A DNA stretch of 11,832 nucleotides. Source: Actinomycetota bacterium. GTDB lineage: Bacteria > Actinomycetota > Acidimicrobiia > Acidimicrobiales > Ilumatobacteraceae. Under the pieces are notes generated by a model. It ran no database searches. It was not told the DNA's origin and saw only the letters and a list, made by a program, of their open reading frames with translations. Location of the stretch: positions 1 to 11,832 of the forward strand of contig RFTA01000011.1 in NCBI GenBank assembly GCA_009923685.1, in the 5' to 3' direction. Position numbers and translations under genes: made by a program. Each line of letters opens with the position of its first letter. The stretch's first letter is position 1. Positions 1-7,177 of the stretch are shown piece after piece.

Positions 1-363
1 ATTTCTAGATATTTTGATTTGATTCAATCTCGACTCAAAGTCGGCGGATTGTTTTTTAATTGCAATCGTCTATGGAAAAACGCTGGTGATAAGCCAACTC
101 AAATCGCGCGGTATCCATACGACGATCGCTGGCAGCTGATCTCGTTGAGCACATCATTTTTTCAAAACAACACCATTGAGTTACTTACGAGAAGGATCGA
201 GAAAAGGAATGCAGTATTTAGGTCGCTTTTACGTAGCCTTCCAAAAACTGACTATCTAATTCATGGCAATAAATTTCAGGGGTTAGTTGAGTGGATCAGA
301 CCATTCATACCGCAAGTAATGACTGTGACCTACTGGAAGCGAATTCGTAAATTTAAAAAATGA
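1..363 (+). CDS. Putative sugar O-methyltransferase, C-terminal fragment (5' end outside window)
   Basis: The reading frame is open from base 1 to a TGA at 361-363, giving the last 120 residues of a protein whose start lies to the left. An internal TTG at 19 is unlikely to be the real start because the frame continues upstream. The fragment begins with a helix and the stretch LKVGGLFFNCNR (visible residues 12-23). This resembles the 'large, glycine-glycine, then strand' end of a SAM-dependent methyltransferase fold, followed by RYPYDDRW (37-44). Together these recall the putative sugar O-methyltransferases found in surface-polysaccharide loci. The SAM-binding part is not visible, so the family call is from memory of the C-terminal pattern and moderate at best. 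The fragment is about 39% GC, clearly AT-richer than the metabolic genes to the right. It overlaps the convergent DUF218 gene by 11 bases. Confidence 0.5.
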   Translation: MSRYFDLIQSRLKVGGLFFNCNRLWKNAGDKPTQIARYPYDDRWQLISLSTSFFQNNTIELLTRRIEKRNAVFRSLLRSLPKTDYLIHGNKFQGLVEWIRPFIPQVMTVTYWKRIRKFKK

Positions 364-1081
364 TGATTCCGGCGAATTCTTTGATGCGGTAGGCGTTTTC
401 GTCGAGGTGAGTTGCAAGAGGCACGAAATCAAGCCACGATAAACCGCTTGCTGCGTCGCCTGTGCCGAATGATTCGACACTGGCGAAATGCTTTCTAAAT
501 TCGCTACTGGCTCGACGAAGGTGAAAATCAGAAGTCACGATTATAATTTTTGAGTCGCTATTCACACCTGAAAGTCTCAATGCTTCAATCGGGTGTTCTC
601 TTGTGTTCGACGAAGCCGACTCGATAATGATTCGCGACTTGACTAGTCCAAGAGATATCGCATGCTCAGATGACAGCTCGCCATGTCGGGTTGGCGCCCG
701 TTCGGTCTCGGTGCCAGGCTGACGGCCCGAAAAAACGACAATTGACCTTGGATATTTTTGCCACAGCTCCGACGCTGCGTTCACTCGACGAATGCTCTCA
801 GTGCCGAGAAAATCTTGCGCGTTGTTAGCGCCAAGTTCGTAGCCGCCACCCAAGACGAAAATAAATTCAGGTGACCAGCCTGCTTCTGGGGTTGTTTCTG
901 TGGCGAGAAATTTGTCAAAAATCAAAGTAGCGACGCCAGACGACATAAAGAGCAGCGATACCACACTGACACGAGCGAGCAATTTGACCACTCGCTTCAG
1001 GCGCAGGTTCTGAAATTCGACGAACATGGCGAGGGTTAAAGCGAAAAGCAACAACCAAACAGGGTCGATCAATGATCGCAT
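353..1081 (-). CDS. YdcF/SanA/ElyC-like DUF218 membrane protein
   Basis: A 242-residue protein with two hydrophobic N-terminal segments (about residues 7-22 and 38-56), followed by a DUF218 domain (about 74-235). Visible family signatures are VLGGG (76-80), FSGR (117-120), the SSNTREH stretch (157-163) and VTSDFHLRRA (182-191), ending near HLDENAYRIKEFAG. Family members such as E. coli SanA, ElyC and YdcF are envelope-associated, and some are tied to peptidoglycan or lipid-carrier homeostasis, but the reaction is unsettled. The membrane anchor followed by a domain likely outside the cytoplasm fits that. The ATG start is 9 bases after the stop of the upstream glycosyltransferase gene, so the two are probably co-transcribed. 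This is the last gene of its minus-strand unit. The role in glycan assembly is inferred from neighbours only. Confidence 0.85.
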   Translation of the reverse strand: MRSLIDPVWLLLFALTLAMFVEFQNLRLKRVVKLLARVSVVSLLFMSSGVATLIFDKFLATETTPEAGWSPEFIFVLGGGYELGANNAQDFLGTESIRRVNAASELWQKYPRSIVVFSGRQPGTETERAPTRHGELSSEHAISLGLVKSRIIIESASSNTREHPIEALRLSGVNSDSKIIIVTSDFHLRRASSEFRKHFASVESFGTGDAASGLSWLDFVPLATHLDENAYRIKEFAGIIIF

Positions 1082-1090
1082 TTTGCCGGG

Positions 1091-1822
1091 CTAGAAATAA
1101 CTTTTGTTTGACGAAAGTCGAAACTTGAGGGTGTGGATCAAAATTTTGATGCCGTACTTGACACCGTTGACCCTCGAGATTTCGTCACCATAAAAAGTTG
1201 GTATCTCAATCTCAACAATTCGTTGTCGTGCACCGATCATTTGCAGAATGATTTGCGAATCGAAGTCAAAATAGTCTGAGTTTTTCAAGAAGTTCACTTT
1301 TCGTAGCGATGCGACACTGTATGCGCGGTAGCCACTGTGCCATTCGGTCAACTCAACTTTGGCAAGTCGGTTCTGCAATGTCGTCAAGAGTTTGTTGCCG
1401 ACAAATTTGTATAAAGGCATGCCACCTTGGCGAGCGCCCCCATGGGTGATCATTCGTGAGCCAAAGACAACATCCGCTCGTCCAGAGACAATCGGCTCGA
1501 CCATCTGCGGAAGATATTCAGGTGCATACTGCCCATCACCATGCAGCAACACAACAAGATCAAGGTTTTTTTCTAGCGCCCATTGGTAGCCAGTCTTTTG
1601 GTTGCCGCCGTATCCAAGATTGATTTGATGCCGGACGATTGTTAGCGGAAGTTTGGAGTTGTTCTGATACTGCAGTCCAACATTATGTGTGTCGTCGGTG
1701 CTGGCATCGTCACAAACCAAGATTGAGTCGATTTGGGTTGCGAAGTCAGATGGAATGCGGTCAAGAACTTTTGCCAGGGTGTCTTGCGCGTTGTAAGCGA
1801 CGATTAACACCCCGATTTTCAT
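1091..1822 (-). CDS. Glycosyltransferase family 2 (DPM1-like, soluble)
   Basis: A 243-residue GT-A fold enzyme expected to transfer a sugar from a nucleotide donor, possibly to a polyprenyl phosphate. It opens with the family strand VLIVAYNA (5-12), has the nucleotide-binding acidic pair D38-D39 (CDDAS), and NLGYGGNQKTGY at 68-79. The metal-binding region reads HGDGQY (94-99): the usual first Asp of the DxD-type motif is His here, with D96 retained. This variant is common in this subfamily, so it should not be read as inactivation. TEWHSGYRAY (159-168) is the acceptor-side signature. No C-terminal membrane helices are seen, unlike many longer DPM-like enzymes, so it is probably cytoplasmic. 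It starts 15 bases after the stop of the polytopic glycosyltransferase and ends 9 bases before the DUF218 gene. A lipid-linked sugar made here could feed that upstream enzyme, which is inference. Confidence 0.9.
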   Translation of the reverse strand: MKIGVLIVAYNAQDTLAKVLDRIPSDFATQIDSILVCDDASTDDTHNVGLQYQNNSKLPLTIVRHQINLGYGGNQKTGYQWALEKNLDLVVLLHGDGQYAPEYLPQMVEPIVSGRADVVFGSRMITHGGARQGGMPLYKFVGNKLLTTLQNRLAKVELTEWHSGYRAYSVASLRKVNFLKNSDYFDFDSQIILQMIGARQRIVEIEIPTFYGDEISRVNGVKYGIKILIHTLKFRLSSNKSYF

Positions 1823-1837
1823 GAGAATTTTATTTTA

Positions 1838-3370
1838 CTATGGCCAAAATGTTGCGACACTTGAAGTGCAAGACCCGAGGTCGAGTACTGCGCCCGACTC
1901 GTCTGAATAAATCTCGGACGCACCTTCTGGTTGTCCTTCAAGGTTTGGTGAGCCATCGTCGTATGTTGAGTTGTACCAAACAAAGTAACGGTTGTTGCAT
2001 TCGGCTGTTTGCGCAAGTTCAAGTTGAAATTGGTTAAAAACTGACGACTTCTGCCAAACCGCGAATAACTGTTGGGGTTGATTGCTCATCAACGAACTAT
2101 CTTTCGGCAGATCTTTTACAAATTCGTGAATCTGTTGATTTTGAAATTCTTTCGCTGCCCAATAACGACCGTCGCGACCAAATCTGAGCGCGTCATCGAT
2201 GCTTGATATCGCTTGGAAGATTAGAAACACGGCAAAAATCGCTAGCACACCTTTTCGTGACAGCATCGAGGCGAGTTTGATTCGATCAATTAGCAACGCC
2301 ATGACTATCACGAGTGGCACGAAGATCGGAATCATCATTCGATTGTCGAGCGGCCCGAGCTCAAAGTGCACGAATCGGTATGCTGAAAACGCAACATAGA
2401 CAACTGCAGTAACCACGTTAATCAGCAACACGTTTAATGTCTTGTTCTGGTCGACTCCGCGCGCGTCGAACAAAAAGAAATAGACAGCTGTCAACGCAAA
2501 AAATACGATCAGCAACATCACGCCAAGAATCTTGGTGTTGTTCGGGTAATCATTCCATGACAAATAGATGCTTCCTTCAACGGGGTTGGCTGTAAGCCAT
2601 GAGCCAAGTGTTGCAGTAAAAGTTTTTAGTGGATCAAGCAGCGAACCCCCGCCAGGAGTTCGTGCGCCAGTCAGAGTGCCGTCAATAGTTTGGTTTCGCT
2701 GCAGCCAAAACCAAACCGGAAGAAGAGATATTGCAAGAGCAGAAAGATTTGCTGCTGTGGCTTTAATTAATCCGAGTTTGCGGTGATCAAACAAGATCGC
2801 ACTGACTGCCATTGAAACTGCAAATACGGGCCCGACATAACGAACAAAAAACAATGCGACGAACAACGCAACCAGCAAGACAAATTTTTTCGTGCTCGCT
2901 GGCCCTAACGCAACTATCGTTGCCAAAACTAACAGCGCGACAAACGGTGGTTCGGACCAAATCATCGAGTATTGCCACAAAAGTGCTGGACTGAATGCGA
3001 CAAGTGCAGTTGCAACAACCAGCACGGTTCGTTTTACATTTGCAAGTTGCAACAACCGAGAAGTGCCTAAAACCGTGACGATCGCACAGAGTGCGTTGAG
3101 AAGTCGCGCGCTTGAATTCGCGCTTAGTCCGAGCATGTCACCGAAGCCAATCAAAATCGAGAGGCCTGGTGGCCTCACGGTCATTGGCAGACCAGTGGCA
3201 TCAAGCAAGCCGTTACCGGCCGCAAAGTTCTTGCCAACTGCGACATAGTCGCTTGTGTCCCAACTCCAACCCACTCCTGAGCGATTAGCAATCAATGTCA
3301 GAATCGCCGAAAATAATGCCAACGCGACGGCGATCGAGTTGAGTTTCAGATAGTCAACAATTTTTTGCAT
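1838..3370 (-). CDS. Polytopic membrane glycosyltransferase, GT-C/GT39-like
   Basis: A 510-residue integral membrane protein with an N-terminal helix (about 12-29), then an acidic extracytoplasmic loop containing WSWDTSDYVAV (35-45). Further features are MTVRPPG (63-69), MIWSEPP (136-142) and many following hydrophobic segments, ending in a soluble tail of about 100 residues. A D-x-x-D loop directly after the first helix, a later Ser-Glu-Pro motif and multiple helices are typical of GT-C enzymes (ArnT/PMT/GT39-like). These use polyprenyl-phosphate sugars outside the membrane, with the loop Asp as catalytic base; D38 and D41 are the candidates. Sequence similarity is loose, so donor and acceptor are unknown. 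The gene begins 2 bases after the GNAT stop and ends 15 bases before the family 2 glycosyltransferase, a likely partner that could make its lipid-linked donor. The start is the ATG at 3368-3370. Confidence 0.75.
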   Translation of the reverse strand: MQKIVDYLKLNSIAVALALFSAILTLIANRSGVGWSWDTSDYVAVGKNFAAGNGLLDATGLPMTVRPPGLSILIGFGDMLGLSANSSARLLNALCAIVTVLGTSRLLQLANVKRTVLVVATALVAFSPALLWQYSMIWSEPPFVALLVLATIVALGPASTKKFVLLVALFVALFFVRYVGPVFAVSMAVSAILFDHRKLGLIKATAANLSALAISLLPVWFWLQRNQTIDGTLTGARTPGGGSLLDPLKTFTATLGSWLTANPVEGSIYLSWNDYPNNTKILGVMLLIVFFALTAVYFFLFDARGVDQNKTLNVLLINVVTAVVYVAFSAYRFVHFELGPLDNRMMIPIFVPLVIVMALLIDRIKLASMLSRKGVLAIFAVFLIFQAISSIDDALRFGRDGRYWAAKEFQNQQIHEFVKDLPKDSSLMSNQPQQLFAVWQKSSVFNQFQLELAQTAECNNRYFVWYNSTYDDGSPNLEGQPEGASEIYSDESGAVLDLGSCTSSVATFWP

Positions 3371-3372
3371 CT

Positions 3373-3879
3373 CTAGGCGATTGTTTTGGCAAGCATGCTG
3401 ACAGTGAGACCAGGTTTTGAGTCTTGTTGACCAACTTCGCGAAAACCGATGCGATTGTGAAATCGAATCGAACCAAGATTTGGCGGATTCAAGTTCACCT
3501 CACAAGTCAACAACGGCGCACATCGATCTCTGATCATTCGTTGTTCGACTGCTGCATAAAGTTTTGCGCCAAGCGATTTGTTGCGCATTTTCTCATTGAC
3601 GACAATTCGATCAAGATAAACAAAATCGGGATATTTTTTTGAAAACCATTGATAGTTCACGCTGGTATACGGCGCACCCGGGGCAAAAGTTATACAAAAA
3701 GCATGCAGAGTTTCGGCGCCTATCGCAAACGAATATAACGAGTGCTCGACCAGAAATTCGAGCGTAAACCGATCAATTTCGCCGACGGCTGGCGCATTCG
3801 CGTTATTCAATTCGAGAGCCGCATCAATATCTGAGGCTAAAAATAGTCGCGGTTCAAGTTCACTCGATTGCATAGACAT
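3373..3879 (-). CDS. GNAT-family N-acetyltransferase (COG3818-like)
   Basis: A 168-residue single-domain GNAT protein predicted to transfer an acetyl group from acetyl-CoA to an amine. The strand FVYLDRIVV (86-94) leads into the acetyl-CoA pyrophosphate-binding loop MRNKSLGAKLY (98-108). This is followed by the second helix region NPPNLGSIRFHNRIGF (131-146), ending with the aromatic FHxRxGF typical of the family. The YLDRIVV form resembles a group of uncharacterised GNATs (COG3818). The substrate is unknown, although an amino sugar would fit the adjacent glycosyltransferases. It is the first gene of the minus-strand unit, 2 bases before the membrane glycosyltransferase. The ATG at 3877-3879 is preferred because an AGG lies 7 bases upstream. 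An alternative ATG two codons later (3871-3873) cannot be excluded. The start faces msrA across only 16 bases. Confidence 0.85.
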   Translation of the reverse strand: MSMQSSELEPRLFLASDIDAALELNNANAPAVGEIDRFTLEFLVEHSLYSFAIGAETLHAFCITFAPGAPYTSVNYQWFSKKYPDFVYLDRIVVNEKMRNKSLGAKLYAAVEQRMIRDRCAPLLTCEVNLNPPNLGSIRFHNRIGFREVGQQDSKPGLTVSMLAKTIA

Positions 3880-3895
3880 CTAATAGCCTGACACA
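3880..3895. promoter_or_regulatory. 16-bp divergent start region between GNAT gene and msrA
   Basis: Only 16 bases separate the two opposed start codons, so neither promoter can fit inside the gap. On the plus strand a TAGCCT hexamer (3884-3889) fits a loose -10 pattern a few bases before the msrA ATG. That would give a nearly leaderless msrA message, with any -35 element inside the GNAT coding region. On the minus strand an AGG serves as a weak ribosome site for the GNAT gene. No clear -35 was found for either gene. Confidence 0.35.
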
Positions 3896-4468
3896 ATGAA
3901 CACTGCGCACTTCGTCCTCGGCAATTCATTCGTTGAACCTTGGCCAAACTCAATGCAAAGAGCGATTTTTGGTTTGGGTTGTTTTTGGGGCGCCGAGCGT
4001 AAGTTCTGGCAACTAGACGGGGTCTATTCGACAGCGGTGGGTTATAGCGGGGGCACCAAACTCAACCCGACATATCGCGAAGTCTGTAATGGTGACACGA
4101 TGCATGCTGAAGTCGTGCTCGTTGTATTTGACCCAGAAAAAGTTTCTTATGAAAAATTGCTACAAATTTTTTGGGAGTCACATGACCCAACCCAAGGCAT
4201 GCGACAAGGCAACGACATTGGTACCCAATATCGCAGTGCGATTTATTTCGATAACTCAGATCAACAGGCCGCCGCAATCGCCACCCGCGATATTTTTCAG
4301 CAGCGGCTCAACGAAGCAGGCTTCGGCAAGATAACTACTGAAATCAAAAAGTCAGCCGAGTTTTATTACGCCGAGGAGTATCACCAGCAATATCTCGCCA
4401 AAAATCCGAGTGGCTACTGCGGCATTGGTGGCACTGGTGTTAGCTGCCCGGTGGGCGTGGCCAGTTAA
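3896..4468 (+). CDS. msrA: Peptide-methionine (S)-S-oxide reductase
   Basis: A 190-residue cytoplasmic repair enzyme that reduces methionine S-sulfoxide in proteins and free methionine. The catalytic motif GCFWGAER starts at residue 28, with C29 as nucleophile. The body carries the family blocks VGYSGG, TYREVCNGDTMHAEVVLV and the highly conserved HDPTQGMRQGNDIGTQYRSAIY stretch (in two parts around residues 96-116). The C-terminal tail holds C175 and C184 in the form GYCGIGGTGVSCP, the resolving pair recycled by thioredoxin in the three-cysteine type. The upstream ATG at 3896 is chosen over the internal ATG at 3953. Residues 5-19 (HFVLGN through PWPN) match the N-terminal extension usual in this subfamily before the catalytic strand. 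It is a single gene on the plus strand. Its TAA overlaps the TAA of the opposing MFS gene. Confidence 0.97.
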   Translation: MNTAHFVLGNSFVEPWPNSMQRAIFGLGCFWGAERKFWQLDGVYSTAVGYSGGTKLNPTYREVCNGDTMHAEVVLVVFDPEKVSYEKLLQIFWESHDPTQGMRQGNDIGTQYRSAIYFDNSDQQAAAIATRDIFQQRLNEAGFGKITTEIKKSAEFYYAEEYHQQYLAKNPSGYCGIGGTGVSCPVGVAS

Positions 4469-5856
4469 CTCGCTTGGGCGAGTTGCTCGGCAGTTGGTCG
4501 CCGAAACAAAGTCAGCATTGCGATACCCGAAAGCAGAATTACGCCGCTCATAAGTGTCCAAGCTGCATGAAAACCATTCGTCGGTGTATCAGTTTTTGCC
4601 GCGGCGACGAGCATTGAACTGACAAGTGCCACACCAAGTGCTGCACCGATTTGTCGTGAAGTGTTGTTTAGAGCAGAGCCCATCGCAAATTTTGGTTGCG
4701 GCAAAAATGCCGTTGCCGAACTTGAAATCGTCGAGATGCAAAGCCCGACGCCGATACCGGTAACGACCATCGTCGGAAAGTAAAAATCCCAATAATGAAT
4801 CTCGGTCGAGATGAACAAGTTCATCCATGCGATGCCGATTGACATGATAAGTGCACCAGTGGCGACAACTTTGCCATGGCCGATGCGGTTGGCAAGTTTG
4901 CCTGCTGGCGCTGCAACGATCGCCGCAGCCAACGGGCCCGGCGAACCTGCGAGGCCCGACAATGACGGGCTATAGCCCCATACGACTTGTAACCATTGAG
5001 TGTTGACAAAAATCATCGAGAAAAAACCCATCGTGAAAACAAAACCACTGATCGCTGCCGCCGTCACAAACGGCAATCTGAACAAACGCAAATCAAGCAC
5101 CGGGTGGGCGACTTTGTTGCATCGCCAGACGAAAGCAGCAATAAATAGGAGAGAAATCGCAAAAATTGTCAACGATCGATTTGAAACCCAGCCCCACTCA
5201 TCGCTTTGCACGATCATCAAGGTGAGCAGCCCGACGCCGAGCACAACGAGTAACGCGCCGAAATAGTCGACCGTGCGCGGTGCTGTTTCATCGCGCGATT
5301 CGCGCAACAATTTAAGGCCAATAGCAAATGCCAGCAAGCAGAACGGCACATTGACCAAAAACACCGAGTGCCAACCGAAGGTGTCGACCAAAAAACCACC
5401 GATTGTCGGGCCACTCGCCGCCGAGATTCCACCGACTGCACCCCAAATACCGATCGCCGCCGAACGTTTTTCAACGGCAAACTCAGGTAGCACGAGTGCC
5501 AACGAAGCCGGAGTGAGAATTGCCCCGCCAATTGCCTGAATAATTCTCGCGATGACCATAAAGATTGCAGTCGGCGAGACAGCACAGAGAATCGACCCGA
5601 GCATAAAAATCATCAAGCCAGTTAGAAACGCTCGCTTGCGACCAAACGCATCTGCGAGTCGACCAGCGGTTAGCAAACCCGCGGCGTATGCGATGTTGTA
5701 AGCCGAGAAAATCCAGGTCAGTGTCCGTCTACTTTCGGGCCATTCGGCGACAAATGAACCGAATGCAACGTTGACGATGCTGATGTCAAGCGAAACCAAC
5801 ATCACACCAATAGATGTGAGCGCAAGAACTTTCGCGCCTCTCGACCAATTTTTCAA
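4465..5856 (-). CDS. MFS transporter, DHA2 (EmrB/QacA-type) drug/metabolite exporter
   Basis: A 463-residue major facilitator with the hallmarks of proton-coupled DHA2 exporters. D24 lies in helix 1 (VSLDISIVNVA), motif A is GRLADAFGRKRAF (65-77), and the antiporter motif C is GAVGGISAASGPTIGG (139-154). GWHSVFLVNVP (161-171) is the usual DHA2 loop before helix 6. A 14-helix topology would be expected from the family. Substrates cannot be read from sequence. The start is a TTG at 5854-5856 preceded by an AGCGGA-like ribosome site. No ATG or GTG fits the N-terminus, because the first helix begins almost at once. It is the last gene of the minus-strand unit, 11 bases after the CoA-transferase stop. 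It may export a product of the acyl-CoA genes, but DHA2 genes are often unlinked in function to their neighbours. Confidence 0.92.
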   Translation of the reverse strand: MKNWSRGAKVLALTSIGVMLVSLDISIVNVAFGSFVAEWPESRRTLTWIFSAYNIAYAAGLLTAGRLADAFGRKRAFLTGLMIFMLGSILCAVSPTAIFMVIARIIQAIGGAILTPASLALVLPEFAVEKRSAAIGIWGAVGGISAASGPTIGGFLVDTFGWHSVFLVNVPFCLLAFAIGLKLLRESRDETAPRTVDYFGALLVVLGVGLLTLMIVQSDEWGWVSNRSLTIFAISLLFIAAFVWRCNKVAHPVLDLRLFRLPFVTAAAISGFVFTMGFFSMIFVNTQWLQVVWGYSPSLSGLAGSPGPLAAAIVAAPAGKLANRIGHGKVVATGALIMSIGIAWMNLFISTEIHYWDFYFPTMVVTGIGVGLCISTISSSATAFLPQPKFAMGSALNNTSRQIGAALGVALVSSMLVAAAKTDTPTNGFHAAWTLMSGVILLSGIAMLTLFRRPTAEQLAQAS

Positions 5857-5867
5857 AATTCCGCTTT

Positions 5868-6989
5868 CTAAACGTGTTTCCAGAGACTTTTGCGAATCTC
5901 TTCGCCGTCTGCGTCAAGCTGGCGACCTTCCCACCGTAGTTCACCTGGTGTGCCAGATAACGAGGCGAGCAAACCTTGCATTGGTGTCGCACCCACAACT
6001 TGAATTGCCTGTCGCGCAGCAAAATGTGGATCAACTGCGATGTCGGCCATCGACAACACCGGACCAATAGCGGCCTGCGCGTCGGTGAAAGTTTTCAGAA
6101 CCGTTGCGCTGTCGCGACTCGCACAATACTTGGTCATTAAGTCGTGCAATACGGTGCGATGCTTTACACGACTTGAGAATGTCAAAAATCTTTCATCACC
6201 CGCAAAGCCGAGCACTTCGACCACTCGTGCCGCAACCGAATCTGAACTCGCCGAGACACCAACCCATTTTTTGTCATTGCACTGATAGACGCCACGCGGC
6301 ACTGTATATGGCAACTGTGAACCGAGGCGCGGTTGTTCTTCGCCGGTCAAAACGAAAAGTGAAATCAATGGTCCCATTATTTGAAACATTGTTTCAAGCA
6401 AATTGACGTCAACTACTTGTCCAACTTTGCTGTGCAGCGCAACCATTGTTGCGAATGCCGCGACGACCCCAGTGACTTCGTCTGTCAGAGCGATCGGCGG
6501 CAACATCGGTGGCCCATCAGGATCGCCACTTATTGCCGCCAGACCCGACATCGATTCAGCGATAGATGCAAAACCTGGGCGATCTTTGTACGGTCCCGTT
6601 TGTCCGAACCCCGAAACGCGGGTTATCACAAGTTTTGAGTTTCGTTGCAACAAAATTTCTGGCCCGACACCTAATCGCTCGAGCGTGCCCGGGCGAAAAT
6701 TTTCGACGAGCACATCGGCCTCATCGACTAGGTTCAAAAAAACCTCGCGGTCGCTATCGAGCTTTAAATCGAGCGCGATGTTTCGTTTGTTGCGATTGAC
6801 CAACTTCCACCATAAACCGGTGCCATCACGCGGATCTTTCCATGCCATGCCACGAAGGCTGTCGCCTGCGCCAGGTTTCTCAATTTTTATGACATCGGCG
6901 CCGAAATCAGCAAAGTAGCGAGCGCAGTTTGGTCCCGCTAAAACGGTCGATAGGTCAATGACCCGCAGATCGCGTAGCGGACCAGACAT
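5868..6989 (-). CDS. CoA-transferase, class III (CaiB/BaiF family)
   Basis: A 373-residue enzyme of the family that moves CoA between carboxylic acids through an aspartyl-CoA intermediate. It begins with LRVIDLSTVLAGP and FADFGADVIKIEKP (about 8-39), followed by NRNKRNIALDLK (65-76) and ADVLVENFRPGTLERLG (91-107), all classic family blocks. The candidate nucleophile is D170 in ALTDEVTG (167-174), placed as in formyl-CoA transferase relatives. Length is near the usual 380-430 residues, slightly short but with both ends intact. The interlocked-ring dimer typical of the family is expected. Substrate is undetermined; alternatives include succinyl-dependent transferases and racemase-like relatives (AMACR). 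It starts 2 bases after the epsilon-subunit stop and ends 11 bases before the MFS gene, so translational coupling with the carboxylase genes is likely. Confidence 0.92.
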   Translation of the reverse strand: MSGPLRDLRVIDLSTVLAGPNCARYFADFGADVIKIEKPGAGDSLRGMAWKDPRDGTGLWWKLVNRNKRNIALDLKLDSDREVFLNLVDEADVLVENFRPGTLERLGVGPEILLQRNSKLVITRVSGFGQTGPYKDRPGFASIAESMSGLAAISGDPDGPPMLPPIALTDEVTGVVAAFATMVALHSKVGQVVDVNLLETMFQIMGPLISLFVLTGEEQPRLGSQLPYTVPRGVYQCNDKKWVGVSASSDSVAARVVEVLGFAGDERFLTFSSRVKHRTVLHDLMTKYCASRDSATVLKTFTDAQAAIGPVLSMADIAVDPHFAARQAIQVVGATPMQGLLASLSGTPGELRWEGRQLDADGEEIRKSLWKHV

Positions 6990-6991
6990 TT

Positions 6992-7177
6992 TTAATTTGG
7001 TCGGCTGCGACGCGCCAGAACTGAATCAGTCCATGATCGGCCGCTGAATCTCCAAGATGTTTGCACCGATGTGGCGACGGTAGTTTGTGGCTTTGGCCAC
7101 AACATTTCAAGTGCGGTCGCAATCGCCACGGCTTCTTCGGCAGTTGGTGTAGGCGAAATCGAATTTTGAATCTTCAC
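6992..7177 (-). CDS. accE: Acyl-CoA carboxylase epsilon subunit
   Basis: A 61-residue protein starting with GTG at 7175-7177, which overlaps the beta-subunit stop by four bases (GTGA), a typical coupled arrangement. It shows the family pattern: an N-terminal segment reading ISPTPTAEEAVAIATALEML (residues 7-26), a variable middle, and a tail with W42 and W49 among basic residues (SWRFSGRSW, ending ARRSRP). In Streptomyces and Mycobacterium such epsilon subunits bind the beta carboxyltransferase and raise or enable carboxylase activity. They are essentially restricted to Actinobacteria. Because the family is short and weakly conserved, the assignment rests as much on position as on sequence. 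It is followed after 2 bases by the CoA-transferase. Confidence 0.85.
   Translation of the reverse strand: MKIQNSISPTPTAEEAVAIATALEMLWPKPQTTVATSVQTSWRFSGRSWTDSVLARRSRPN

Noticed and set aside
1528..1548. HGDGQ in place of DxDGQ in the family 2 glycosyltransferase as an inactivating change
   Set aside because: The His-Gly-Asp form is familiar in this DPM1-like subfamily and the remaining signatures are intact, so loss of activity is not indicated.
2892..3248. 118-codon open frame on the plus strand
   Set aside because: It lies inside the membrane glycosyltransferase on the opposite strand and shows no family features or start signal.
5217..5585. 122-codon open frame on the minus strand
   Set aside because: It is an alternate frame of the MFS gene, rich in Arg, Ser, Cys and Trp, as expected for an out-of-frame reading.
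6403..6918. 171-codon open frame on the plus strand
   Set aside because: It is antisense to the well-supported CoA-transferase, and the product is Ser/Thr/Arg-rich with no recognisable fold. It is a shadow of the codon bias in the real gene.
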